Shown here: piece after piece, positions 25,746 to 35,056 of the stretch | How positions within the stretch are numbered: position 1 is the first letter of the stretch | How the letters are laid out: each line of letters begins with the position of its first letter | Assembly: GCA_019359245.1 (NCBI GenBank) | Contig: JAHHHR010000011.1 | Coordinates: 62,001 to 126,000 of the forward strand | Reading direction: 5' to 3' | Source of the DNA: Nostoc desertorum CM1-VF14 | GTDB lineage: Bacteria; Cyanobacteriota; Cyanobacteriia; Cyanobacteriales; Nostocaceae | DNA length: 64,000 nt | The notes under the pieces: generated by a model | Database searches by the model: none | What the model was told of the DNA's origin: nothing | The model's input: only the letters and a program-made list of their open reading frames with translations | Position numbers and translations under genes: made by a program

Positions 25746-28370
25746 ATGAATCAGCGCTTTCGCACTTGGTGGCAACCTAGAAGAGGTTTAGCGATCGCCG
25801 AAGCTTGTATCATCGGTCTGGTTGCTGCCCTATCTGCGGTGTTATTGAAAGTAGGATCGGGATGGCTGGGAACATGGCGAGTCCATACTACCCACCTTTT
25901 ACCGGCATGGCTGGCACTACCGGCAATTGGTCTTGTCCTAGGGTTCGTGGCTGGATGGTTGGTGGATAGATTAGCACCAGAGGCTTCTGGTAGCGGTATT
26001 CCCCAAGTCAAAGCCTCTCTGGCAAATGTGCCCATGAGATTATCTTGGCGCGTGGCAGGTGTAAAGTTAATCAGCGCCATCATTTCAATCGGTTCGGGCA
26101 TGACTCTGGGACGGCAAGGCCCTACTGTTCACGTAGGGGCAGGTTTGGCAGCAGGGATGAGTCGCTGGGTTCCTACTTCCCCAGATCATCGACGGCAAAT
26201 GATTGCAGCGGGTGCGGGTGCGGGTTTGGCTGCTGCTTTTAATGCCCCGATCGCAGGTGTATTGTTTATCGTTGAAGAGTTACTTCAGGATTTATCAGGG
26301 CTGACTCTGGGAACTGCAATTATCGCTTCCTTTATTGGTGGGGTGATATCCCGGCTTTTAGGTGGTGGCAGTTTAGACCTTAACCTGCAATTGGTACAAT
26401 CTTCCAGCCAATTCTCCATCCCAGAAATTCCCTTTTTCGTGCTTTTGGGTATTTTGGCAGGGTTATTGGGTGCATTGTTTAATAGCGGCTTAATACTTAG
26501 TATTAAATTTTATCAAAAATTACATATTAGCTTACCGTTGCGGGTAGCTTTGGCTGGATTTATCTCTGGTGTTGTCGTGGCAATGCTCCCACCATCCTTC
26601 CGGGATAATACGGCATTAAGAGAGTCTTTAATTACTGGAGGAACCCATCCTACCGTAGCAGCGATCGCCTTTGCAGCCCAGTTCATCCTCACACTCATAG
26701 CATTTGGTTCAGGAGCGCCGGGGGGATTATTCGCTCCCAGTCTGATTTTGGGTTCTTGTTTAGGGCACATCATCGGTGTAACTGAGTTATACATCACCGG
26801 AGCAGGTTCTCCTACTACTTACGCGCTAGCGGGTATGGGGGGATTTTTTAGCGCCGTTTCTAAAGTGCCAATCACAGCAATTGTGATTGTGTTTGAAATG
26901 ACTACAGATTTTAATTTGGTGCTACCTTTAATGATTGTTTCTGTAGCTGCTTACTTAGTTGCAGATAAGGTAGTACCTGGTTCGCTTTATGAGAAACTTT
27001 TGGAATTAAAAGGCATTACTCTCACCAAAGAAGCTCCTATGGAAGGAGCGTTAACTAAGTTAACCGCAAAAGATGTGATGCAAGAACGGGTAGAAACCCT
27101 AGATGCAGAGATGAGCTTGGAAGAAGCAATGCAGTCCTTTGCTCGTTCCCATCATCGCGGTTTTCCTGTGGTGGAAGATAGCAAGTTAGTAGGGATTGTG
27201 ACGCAAACAGATTTGCTGAAAATACGCGAGAGTGCAAAGCACACGCTCCGCGATCGCAATTTAGTCGATATCTTCTTAAAAGAAATTATGACGCCTGCTC
27301 CGATGACAGTAACACCAATCCACACCTTAAGTAATGTGCTGTATTTACTCGATCGCTATCAAATCAGCCGCTTACCTGTGGTGGATGGACGGAAACTGAT
27401 TGGGATTATTACTCGTGCAGATATTATTCGGGCGGAAGCAGATCATCTCAATGCTGATAACCGGACTCTTAAACTGCGACCAGAACCTTCTTATATAGTT
27501 TACCAAACGCGATCGCCCAGCATCGGCAGTGGTAGATTATTAGTGCCAGTAGCTAATCCAGAAACAGCAGGTATTTTATTACAAATGGCAGCAGCTATTG
27601 CCCGCGATCGCCATTATGAAATAGATTGCGTGCAAGTGATGCTAGTACCCCGCCACAGTTCCCCATCAGAAACACAGGTAAGGACAGCAAAAAGCCGCCG
27701 CTTGCTACGACAGGCGGAAGTCTTAGCAAAAAAGTGGAAAATTCCCTTGCACACGCAGATACGAGTTACTCACGATGTAGCCCAGGCAATTTTAGAGACA
27801 ATCAACGAACAACACATCGACTTAATTTTAATGGGATGGAAAGGTAACACATCTACCCCGGGTCGGATTTTTGGCAACGTTGTAGACACCGTAATTCGCC
27901 AAGCCACCTGCGAAGTAGTGTTAGTAAAATTAGGCAAAACTCCCCAATCCCCAGCCCCCAGTCCCCTCTTCAACCGATGGCTAGTCCCAATGGCTGGTGG
28001 GCCCAATTCCCCGTTGGCGATTAAATTGCTACCAGCTTTAATTACATTGGGCAATAATCCGCAAATTCGCCTGACACAAGTGTTTAAGCCATCCGAACTC
28101 AAGCCAGATATGTCAATTTCAGAACAAGCCATCCGCCATTTGATGCGGCGGCGCAAACTGTCCAGTACTGTAGTTGCTCTCCCAGTCCAAGCAGATTCAG
28201 TCGCTGAAGGTGTGATTAACTTAGTGCAAACCGAAGGTTACGATGTTGTAGTTTTGGGAGCATCGCGCGAAGGATTGTTGCAGCAAGCGATTCAAGGTAA
28301 TATTCCAGAAGCGATCGCCTCTGGTGTAGAAAGTACAGTAATTTTGGTTAGGGGCGCAATTAAGAATTAG
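25746..28370 (+). CDS. ClC-family chloride transporter with CBS pair and two USP-like domains
   Basis: An 874-residue membrane protein. Residues 1-430 form the ClC core with about ten hydrophobic segments and the selectivity motifs GSGIPQVKAS, GRQGPTVHVGAGL and GAPGGLFAPSLILG. Residues about 445-580 are two CBS domains (VMQERVETLDAEMSLEEAMQ; IMTPAPMTVTPIHTLSNVLY), likely nucleotide sensors. Residues about 600-725 and 740-870 look like universal-stress-type ATP-binding domains (DLILMGWKGNTSTPGRIFGN; DVVVLGASREGLLQQAIQGN). The gating glutamate of GREGP is glutamine here, which in studied ClC proteins removes proton coupling. Its stop overlaps the convergent small membrane gene by four bases. 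Confidence 0.92.
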   Translation: MNQRFRTWWQPRRGLAIAEACIIGLVAALSAVLLKVGSGWLGTWRVHTTHLLPAWLALPAIGLVLGFVAGWLVDRLAPEASGSGIPQVKASLANVPMRLSWRVAGVKLISAIISIGSGMTLGRQGPTVHVGAGLAAGMSRWVPTSPDHRRQMIAAGAGAGLAAAFNAPIAGVLFIVEELLQDLSGLTLGTAIIASFIGGVISRLLGGGSLDLNLQLVQSSSQFSIPEIPFFVLLGILAGLLGALFNSGLILSIKFYQKLHISLPLRVALAGFISGVVVAMLPPSFRDNTALRESLITGGTHPTVAAIAFAAQFILTLIAFGSGAPGGLFAPSLILGSCLGHIIGVTELYITGAGSPTTYALAGMGGFFSAVSKVPITAIVIVFEMTTDFNLVLPLMIVSVAAYLVADKVVPGSLYEKLLELKGITLTKEAPMEGALTKLTAKDVMQERVETLDAEMSLEEAMQSFARSHHRGFPVVEDSKLVGIVTQTDLLKIRESAKHTLRDRNLVDIFLKEIMTPAPMTVTPIHTLSNVLYLLDRYQISRLPVVDGRKLIGIITRADIIRAEADHLNADNRTLKLRPEPSYIVYQTRSPSIGSGRLLVPVANPETAGILLQMAAAIARDRHYEIDCVQVMLVPRHSSPSETQVRTAKSRRLLRQAEVLAKKWKIPLHTQIRVTHDVAQAILETINEQHIDLILMGWKGNTSTPGRIFGNVVDTVIRQATCEVVLVKLGKTPQSPAPSPLFNRWLVPMAGGPNSPLAIKLLPALITLGNNPQIRLTQVFKPSELKPDMSISEQAIRHLMRRRKLSSTVVALPVQADSVAEGVINLVQTEGYDVVVLGASREGLLQQAIQGNIPEAIASGVESTVILVRGAIKN

Positions 28371-28558
28371 TGATAAAATATACCAATAATCAGAGTAACA
28401 ATTATTGGTATGAGAATTGGGATAGCAACTATAAGCCCCCACTTCCCAAATTTAATTTCCTCACCCTCAGATTTTAAAAACGCAATCCAACCAACAGCTC
28501 CCATTAAAATCCAAATACATCCAAACCCAAGAAATATAACAAATACTGAATCTTCCAT
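28367..28558 (-). CDS. Small two-helix membrane protein, 63 residues
   Basis: Two clear hydrophobic segments, VFVIFLGFGCIWILMGAVGW and KWGLIVAIPILIPIIVTLII, joined by a short charged loop (LKSEGEEIKFG). No family recognised. It ends convergently with the chloride transporter, with four bases shared. Composition and a clean ATG make it plausible, but it is short. Confidence 0.5.
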   Translation of the reverse strand: MEDSVFVIFLGFGCIWILMGAVGWIAFLKSEGEEIKFGKWGLIVAIPILIPIIVTLIIGIFYH

Positions 28559-28598
28559 TTTCCACCAATTAAATTATACAAAAAATATTTACCTTACT

Positions 28599-29768
28599 TT
28601 AATGTAACTGATGACCACCAACTAACTTTGCTAAACTTGTACGAAACTGACTAAAATCAAAAGCTTCAATAGTTTTTTGTTGCAAATATTCTGATTGGTA
28701 AACTACTGGGTTAGAGCAATTACCTTGCAGGATTTGAACTAGATTATCGGCAATTTCTTCAATGTTATCAGGGTCAACTAAACATCCCAATTTTCCCTCA
28801 GCTAAAGGATCTATAGAACCATCTTGATTACCAGCCAGTACAGGTTTACCACAAGCTAAAGCTTCTAGATAAACAATACCAAATCCTTCTCCTTTACTAG
28901 GCAAAGCAAAAACATCGCAGAGATTGTAATAATCGCACAACTCTTCATCTGGTACAAATCCTGCAATAGTGACACAATCTTGCAGATCCAAGTTGGTAAC
29001 TAAAGCTTTAACTCGAGGTATATCATCTCCTTTTCCTGCAAGAATGAAGTGAACATTAGGGACATACAACCGCACTTTAAGTAAAGCATGAAGGATTTGG
29101 TCATAACCCTTGTATTTTGCCATCCTTCCCATCCGCGTTACTGTTAAGATTACAGGCTGGTTATCTGTTAAGTTATATCGTTTTAGCAAGTAGGCTGGTT
29201 TGGGATTTATTCTAAATTGATTGGCGTCAAACGTATTAGGTAAAAGAACTATTTTTTCTGAGTCAATATTTTTATATTGCAGCAAGCGCTGGCGGGTGTA
29301 ATTACTAACACTAATAATTTTATCTGCTTTTTGCAGTGCTAATTTTGTAGCATTATTTTCAATGTCCCAAACTTCTAAACCATGAGCAACTACCCAGTAA
29401 GGAATCCCAGTCATAAGTTTTAGAACATAACAAGCAGTAGCATAGTTAACATGAGTTGATATAACTATAGTGGGGCGTTGAAATATAGCCAAAACAATAA
29501 TTTTGGTAGCAAATAAAATGGTTTGTAATAATCGTGGTAAATCTCCAAAATAATGAAATATTGTTGAAGTTAAAAATGGCAAGTTTTGCTGCTGTCTTAA
29601 ATTGCGCTTATCATACTTAAGAAACACATCATAAACCGCTTCAGGATATACATCTTGTAAAGCTTGGAGAAAAAAAGTTGAGTAAACTTGAATACCTCCC
29701 TTAAAATCAAATATATTCGGAAATATTAGGTAGAAATGGCGTTTACTTCTTGCAGTTTTTTTAAACAT
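28599..29768 (-). CDS. Glycosyltransferase family 4
   Basis: A 389-residue GT-B fold enzyme. The N-terminal domain carries KGGIQVYSTFFLQALQDVYP and YWVVAHGLEVWD. The nucleotide-sugar-binding C-terminal domain has ILTVTRMGRMAKYKGYDQIL, FALPSKGEGFGIVYLEALAC and GKPVLAGNQDGS (E-x7-E motif). It follows the O-antigen ligase-like gene by 19 bases on the same strand, so they form an operon for surface polysaccharide assembly. Sugar donor and acceptor cannot be told. Confidence 0.92.
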   Translation of the reverse strand: MFKKTARSKRHFYLIFPNIFDFKGGIQVYSTFFLQALQDVYPEAVYDVFLKYDKRNLRQQQNLPFLTSTIFHYFGDLPRLLQTILFATKIIVLAIFQRPTIVISTHVNYATACYVLKLMTGIPYWVVAHGLEVWDIENNATKLALQKADKIISVSNYTRQRLLQYKNIDSEKIVLLPNTFDANQFRINPKPAYLLKRYNLTDNQPVILTVTRMGRMAKYKGYDQILHALLKVRLYVPNVHFILAGKGDDIPRVKALVTNLDLQDCVTIAGFVPDEELCDYYNLCDVFALPSKGEGFGIVYLEALACGKPVLAGNQDGSIDPLAEGKLGCLVDPDNIEEIADNLVQILQGNCSNPVVYQSEYLQQKTIEAFDFSQFRTSLAKLVGGHQLH

Positions 29769-29787
29769 TGTAAATAATTTAAGTTTT

Positions 29788-30999
29788 TCATTGCATGACT
29801 AAATCTTTTCGAGAATTGATAGCAGCTGCCAAAAAGTAAAACTCAATAGTTGTAAAAGTATAGTCTTCAACAAAAACATCTGGCATTTGAGACGCTAAGA
29901 ACATAATAATTGGAATGAGAATGACGGGATTAGCGTATTTAACTTTAGATGCTATTTTCACTAAAAAATTTGTGAATAGTAGTAATCCAATAATTCCTTG
30001 TTCTACTAAAACATTTAAAAATATATTATGTGCATGATAACCTTTCAGCTTAAAAACTTGTAGTCCTATATGTTCTGCAAAAGCTCCTATACCTATACCC
30101 GTGATTGGTCTTTTAATAATTTCAATAATAGCTGCTTGCCAAAGTGAAAATCTTGACAAGGCTGTACCTAAAGGATTAGGAAGCCTTATTTCGCTGGGAT
30201 TAGTAGAAAATAAATTAATTAAGGGAAATATTTTACTATTTCCCAAACCAATCCTATATGTAGATACTGGTATGGATATAATGCATAAAAACCATAAGCT
30301 CAAGAGAAAAATCATTTTTCTAATACTAATGATTTTATATATTAATAAAAGAACCATCCCCAAAATAAAAATTAACCAACCATTTCTACTGCCAGACAAA
30401 GCTAAGGGAATGAGAAAAATAAATTCACTAATATATAATTCAAATTTAGATATCTTTTTCTGTTTTTCTAAAATCAAGCTTAAACACAATCCAATGGAAA
30501 CTATTACCCCAAACTGATTAGGATTTTGCATGATTGAACCAATCTGAGGATAATAGCTGGGAAATTTTAATAATTTAAAAATCCAATATTTAGGAAAGAA
30601 CACTTCTAAAAAAGCCAAAGCTGCAATTATTTGCAATAAATACAATATGCAACGATAGTAAAATGTTAAAGATGAGGTTTTGAGAGTTCTAAAAGTTATA
30701 ACTAAAAACGCAAAAAATACTATAAAATAAGTTGAATATTTAATACTATAAGTAATAGCTGTGTTTGGAAAGGGGCTAAACAGTGAAGACACCCACATCC
30801 AAAAAAACAGTAAACTTATAGATATCAAAATAGTTTTATGCTTTTTTAAGATTTCTGGTATTAATTTTAGAGAGTAACTAATTACACAAAAGCTAAGTGC
30901 AGGCAGTAATAAATAATGAATACCAATATTTAGTCCAGGAAATTTAATCCGCCCTAAAAGCGAAGAAAATAGTATGAGCAGGAAAAATACATTAATCAT
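29788..30999 (-). CDS. O-antigen ligase/polymerase-like membrane protein
   Basis: A 403-residue integral membrane protein with about ten hydrophobic helices (VFFLLILFSSLLG, ILISISLLFFWMWVSSLF, YFIVFFAFLVITFRTL, then FLIPLALSGSRNGWLIFILG and IMFLASQMPDVFVEDY). The periplasmic loop RPITGIGIGAFAEHIG...KGYHAHNIFLNVLVEQGIIG has the H-N-x-x-L motif typical of the Wzy_C/WaaL family. Likely joins or polymerises exopolysaccharide or O-antigen units with the downstream glycosyltransferase. Its codon use is more AT-rich than the neighbours, common for such genes. Confidence 0.88.
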   Translation of the reverse strand: MINVFFLLILFSSLLGRIKFPGLNIGIHYLLLPALSFCVISYSLKLIPEILKKHKTILISISLLFFWMWVSSLFSPFPNTAITYSIKYSTYFIVFFAFLVITFRTLKTSSLTFYYRCILYLLQIIAALAFLEVFFPKYWIFKLLKFPSYYPQIGSIMQNPNQFGVIVSIGLCLSLILEKQKKISKFELYISEFIFLIPLALSGSRNGWLIFILGMVLLLIYKIISIRKMIFLLSLWFLCIISIPVSTYRIGLGNSKIFPLINLFSTNPSEIRLPNPLGTALSRFSLWQAAIIEIIKRPITGIGIGAFAEHIGLQVFKLKGYHAHNIFLNVLVEQGIIGLLLFTNFLVKIASKVKYANPVILIPIIMFLASQMPDVFVEDYTFTTIEFYFLAAAINSRKDLVMQ

Positions 31000-31741
31000 A
31001 ATCTTGTAGTTGTGGATACTTATTTGGCAACAAAAAGCTTAGATTAAACCCATGCTTGAAGGTTTAAACAGAGATTTTGATATTTTTTCCACCTAAAATG
31101 CTGATCACGTAAGAAATATTATCATATTACAGTCGCGGCCGATATCATCTCTTGAAGCTATGAGTGATCTTAGATTTAAGCCTAGCTCAATATTCTGAAG
31201 CGCAACACGAAAAGTGGGATGAAGTATGATATATATAGATGCACCTAAAAAGAAGTAAGTCAAAAAGTTTTCATAAGCCTTAAAGAATGCCTGAAAAGTT
31301 TTTGTCTACACTGAACACTTAGAGATTCCCCCTAAATTCCCTTTTTAAAACGGGGTGATTTCATATAAGCAAAGAAAAAACGCAACCCTTGAACTTTCGT
31401 TATATTGTGACTACTTTGAGGTAGACATTAAAGGGAATAACAGGAATCTAATATTTTTCTTTCTTCGTATGAAAACATCCTGCTAAATTTCCCTTTTTAA
31501 GGGGGACTTTGAGGCTCTTATTCCCTCTTTTAAGGGTTAGGGGGGATCAACAAATGTTTGATACTTTTCAGATATCCTCTTACCAATTATTTATAAAAAG
31601 GCGTTGGGAAAACCCACTCCTTTTCAAGATGGGATGAAAGACACCCCGACGCCGTTGACAGTTGACAGTCAACAGCCAAAAGTCTTTCGTGTTATTCCAT
31701 CCCCTTTTAGCGGTGGGATAAGCTTAAATAAACACACAAAC
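31000..31741. other. Repeat- and hairpin-rich gap
   Basis: No gene supported. Two copies of a CCCT(AA)ATT(T)CCCTTTTTAA-type repeat lie near 31327-31350 and 31481-31510. A structured stretch at about 31599-31655 has outer arms GGCGT/ACGCC and an inner TGGGAAAACCCA hairpin. Further along, GTTGACAGTTGACAGTCAAC (31656 onward) and AGCGGTGGGATAAGC follow. These look like dispersed elements rather than a transcribed gene. Confidence 0.5.
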
Positions 31742-31763
31742 AAAGCCTGCTAATGCAGGCTTT
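31742..31763. terminator. Bidirectional-looking terminator
   Basis: AAAGCCTGC-TAAT-GCAGGCTTT, perfect 9-base stem, 49 bases past the stop of the WGxxGxxG gene on the minus strand. Confidence 0.7.
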
Positions 31764-31812
31764 ACCCATAATTATCTTTAGGACTTACGCTAAATTAGAA
31801 GGCAACTCATTA

Positions 31813-32112
31813 TTAATAGTTAGAACGGGAGCTAGAGGAGCCTACCGCATTAGGATCACGATAAGCTACATTATCATCGGCTTTGCGGCTCTTGCGACCA
31901 AATAAACCAAATAAACCGAGCAAGCCCAACAAACCCCAATCGCCATCCCGATAATTTCTGTCGGTAGTAGTATCGTCTGTAGTAGTATCTGTAACAGTAG
32001 CATCAGGGGTTGTTGTTGTCTGAGCAGAAGCAGGTAGAACTGTAGGCAAGGTAGCCAAACTTAGAGCTAGAACAGTACTTCCTAGAATTTTAGAGACATT
32101 AAAGCGTTTCAC
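31813..32112 (-). CDS. WGxxGxxG-type small exported protein
   Basis: About 99 residues. Signal peptide KRFNVSKILGSTVLALSLAT...VLPASAQ, then a Thr/Asp-rich stretch (TTTTPDATVTDTTTDDTTTD). Next comes the diagnostic DWGLLGLLGLFGLFGRKSR, and a short tail. This matches cyanobacterial proteins with a WGxxGxxG motif near the C-terminus, where the hydrophobic segment and following basic residues look like a sorting signal. I prefer the GTG at 32112 (AGGA eight bases before it); TTG at 32127 and GTG at 32118 are alternatives. Function unknown. A strong terminator follows. Confidence 0.7.
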   Translation of the reverse strand: MKRFNVSKILGSTVLALSLATLPTVLPASAQTTTTPDATVTDTTTDDTTTDRNYRDGDWGLLGLLGLFGLFGRKSRKADDNVAYRDPNAVGSSSSRSNY

Positions 32113-32377
32113 GATCACATTCCTCAATTGAATTGCTGCAAGTAATAGTTAAAGCTTATTAAGTTTTAGCAGCGTTAGCATCAATCTTTAGCTGCAAATA
32201 TAAATCCGCTTAAAGTTGCACTTGTGATCGAGTAAATAAGCATTTTGGTATAGATTATTTACCGGGCATGGCAAATTATGCAATAGTGAAGTCAGCGATC
32301 GCATTAAAACAAGCTCGATTCTAGAAGGTAGAATTTTTTTTAAAATACAAAATTACGTCTTCAGGCATGACAGATTT

Positions 32378-34444
32378 TCATTGAATTGTTTGCCAGACCT
32401 TAAGAATGTTCTCACCACTGCCACCACCGGCAATAGTTTCTCCATCTGGGCTGATGGCAACAGCATAAATATATCCAGAACCCGTCTTTAAAGCGCGGAT
32501 TTGCTTTCCTGTTACTGGATTCCAAAGTTTAATTGTCTTGTCACTACTGCCACTGACAAGGGTGAGGCCATTTGGACTTGTGCTTGGCAAAAAGGCGACA
32601 GAATTAACCTTATCATTATGTCCTTTGAAGGTGCGGATTTCTTTTCCTGCCTCCAAGTTCCACAATTTAATTGTCTTATCCAAGCTACCACTAGCAAGAG
32701 TTTTGCCATCAGGAGTAAAAGCAACCGAAAGAATCGGCCCAGCATTTCCCTCGAAGCTGCGGATTTCTTTTCCTGTCTCCAGATTCCACAATTTAATTGT
32801 CTTATCCCAGCTACCACTAGCAAGGGTTTTGCCATCAGGACTCAAAGCCACAGATTGAACACCACTGGTATGTCCCTCTAAGGTGTGGATTAACTTTCCT
32901 GTCTCTAGATTCCACAGTTTGATTTTCATATCCTTACTGGCACTACCACTAGCAAGGGTTTTGCCATCAGGGCTGAAAGCTACGGAAGTAACTCCGTCAG
33001 TATGTCCCTTTAAGGTACGGACTAACTTTCCTGTCTCCACATTCCACATTTTGATTGTTTTGTCCGCACTACCACTGACAAGGGTTTTGCTATCAGGAGT
33101 GAAGCCTACAGTCCAAATCCAATCGGAATGTCCTTCTAAAGTGCGAATTTCTTCTCTACTGGCTAGATTCCATAGCTTGATTGTCTTATCATCACTGGCA
33201 CTACCAAGGGTTTTGCCATCAGGGCTGAAAGCTACGGAATTCACATCGCTGGAATGCCCGTTGAGGGGTTCGGGCTGAAAAGGATTTTTTGAAACGCTTT
33301 TTTTGGGCTGAATCGTCGGCTTGGAAGAAATAGTTGGAGAATATTCCCTCATTGTATGGGTGCGAGTCTGGAAATACCAAACTCCCCCTAATCCCAATAC
33401 CAAAATGCTAGAACCTAAGAGCAGTTTACTGTTTAGGTTGTTATTTGGTTTTGGTGAAACTGGCCCCGTGTTTGCTGAAGTAGTTGTAAATGTTGGGGTA
33501 AGTATAGTTGACGGCACTGATGACAATGGTGGTAGCCGAGGTGTTAAATCAGTGATGACTTCATCAGCCGATTGGTAACGCTTTAGGATATCTAATTGCA
33601 ACAGCTTATCCAAAACTTGACCCAACTCTATAGACACAAAAGCCCCATTCTTACCTGGACTAATCAAATATTGTCGCCAAGATGCAACCCAACTATAGCC
33701 CTGCTGAATCCACAGTTGAGATGGGCGAATCCCAGTTAGTAAATGAAAACAAGTCACCCCCAAACTGAATAAATCACTGGCTGGGTAAGCTTTTCCATCT
33801 TGCATCTGTTCAAGTGGAGTGTAACCATGTGAGCCAATAACAGTGCCCATTTTACTTTGCACTGTTGCCGTCAGATGTTTGGAGGCTCCAAAATCAATTA
33901 GCACTAATCGCCCATCACTTTGACGGCGAATAATATTTTGTGGTTTGATATCTCGATGAATCACTCCCCGTACATGGATAAACCTCAGTACGGGCAGTAA
34001 ATCTAGCAATAATTCGCGAATTTCGGTTTCGTTATAGTTTCCCCGCGTCTCCCATTCCTTAAGCAAGTTATGCCCATCGATAAATTGCTGCACCAAAAAC
34101 AGATAGCCCTTTTGTTCAAAATAAGCCAACAAAGTTGGAATTTGCGGATGTTCTCCGAGTTCTTGCAGTCGGCTCGCTTCTTGTTTAAATAGTTCAATGG
34201 CCTTTGTTAGTGGCGCAGTTCCCTGAAGCTTTGGTGCGAACTGCTTAACAACACAGCATTCATTCAGTTTGTGTACATCTTTTGCCAAATATGTTCTACT
34301 AAATCCACCCTCATCTGACAATACCTGAGTGGGACGATAGCGACCTCCTAGCAGAGGTATCAGTTCCGCTCTACAATTGTGGCAATAGTTGTTTGTATCA
34401 GGATTCAGGGGTTTTTGGCAATCGGGATTCACACAACAGAGCAT
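32378..34444 (-). CDS. Ser/Thr protein kinase with C-terminal WD40 propeller
   Basis: 688 residues from the ATG at 34444 (MLCCVNPDCQKPLNPDTNNY); a start six codons earlier is possible. A four-Cys zinc-ribbon-like head (CCVNPDCQ...CHNC) leads into a Hanks-type kinase with VLSDEGGFSRTYLA, catalytic VIHRDIKPQNI and LIDFGASKH. One membrane helix lies near residue 345 (LLLGSSILVLGLGGVWYF). Seven WD40 repeats ending TIKLWN follow and should form a complete beta propeller. The kinase would be cytoplasmic and the propeller extracytoplasmic. Blades are very alike (SVAFSPDGKTLASGS), a sign of recent internal duplication. A close paralogue is at 36479-38533. Confidence 0.92.
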   Translation of the reverse strand: MLCCVNPDCQKPLNPDTNNYCHNCRAELIPLLGGRYRPTQVLSDEGGFSRTYLAKDVHKLNECCVVKQFAPKLQGTAPLTKAIELFKQEASRLQELGEHPQIPTLLAYFEQKGYLFLVQQFIDGHNLLKEWETRGNYNETEIRELLLDLLPVLRFIHVRGVIHRDIKPQNIIRRQSDGRLVLIDFGASKHLTATVQSKMGTVIGSHGYTPLEQMQDGKAYPASDLFSLGVTCFHLLTGIRPSQLWIQQGYSWVASWRQYLISPGKNGAFVSIELGQVLDKLLQLDILKRYQSADEVITDLTPRLPPLSSVPSTILTPTFTTTSANTGPVSPKPNNNLNSKLLLGSSILVLGLGGVWYFQTRTHTMREYSPTISSKPTIQPKKSVSKNPFQPEPLNGHSSDVNSVAFSPDGKTLGSASDDKTIKLWNLASREEIRTLEGHSDWIWTVGFTPDSKTLVSGSADKTIKMWNVETGKLVRTLKGHTDGVTSVAFSPDGKTLASGSASKDMKIKLWNLETGKLIHTLEGHTSGVQSVALSPDGKTLASGSWDKTIKLWNLETGKEIRSFEGNAGPILSVAFTPDGKTLASGSLDKTIKLWNLEAGKEIRTFKGHNDKVNSVAFLPSTSPNGLTLVSGSSDKTIKLWNPVTGKQIRALKTGSGYIYAVAISPDGETIAGGGSGENILKVWQTIQ

Positions 34445-35056
34445 ACTGGGAACCCATTTCAAGGGGAGTATATATCATCTTAAGTCATGCAGTATAATCT
34501 CTGTTGTTAGTCAAGATCACTGAGATGCGATACAAACTAGCAATTTCCTTACCTCATAAGGTATTGAAGAGTTTAGTACTCTTTTATTACTTTCATTACA
34601 AAATATTTAAAACCTTGTTTCTCCGTACTTGATTCTAAACAAGGATTTTTTGGCTTTGCCGATCAAGCAAGGCTTTGAACAAGATTCAAGGTTAGTTTTT
34701 TATTTTTCTCTCTTCAGATATATAAAAGAGTGTTATGTTATTTTATTCTAATAATAATACAAATACGCTGGTAGGCGCATATTTGGTAAAAATAAATATT
34801 TCAACAAAAATCCGAAAAGTAGGAAGTTAAGCTTGTAGCTCAGTATATACTTACGAAATTGACATTTACTGTTTTAGTACAGCTTGGCAAAATTCAGACC
34901 CCATCTCAAACAAGACTTTGGGAAAAATCCTTTTGTTAAAGGTAAGCAAACTTCCGCCACATTGTACTAGTAGTTTAAATTTGAATATAAATTCCCCGGC
35001 TCAAAATTCGTCTATTCCTTAAAAACAAAATTATCAGCAAATTTAAGAGCGTGATT
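34445..35056. other. Gap between divergent kinase and PPC-like genes
   Basis: AT-rich DNA with no gene seen. An inverted repeat CCTTGTTT/AAACAAGG lies at about 34614-34642, followed by TTTTTT, and could be a terminator-like hairpin, but no gene points into it from the left on the + strand. Both flanking genes start here, so two promoters are expected. Confidence 0.4.

Noticed and set aside
31599..31655. Named riboswitch or intron in the 31-kb gap
   Set aside because: The stretch can fold (GGCGT/ACGCC outer arms), but matches no riboswitch or intron core I know and lies in repeat-rich DNA.
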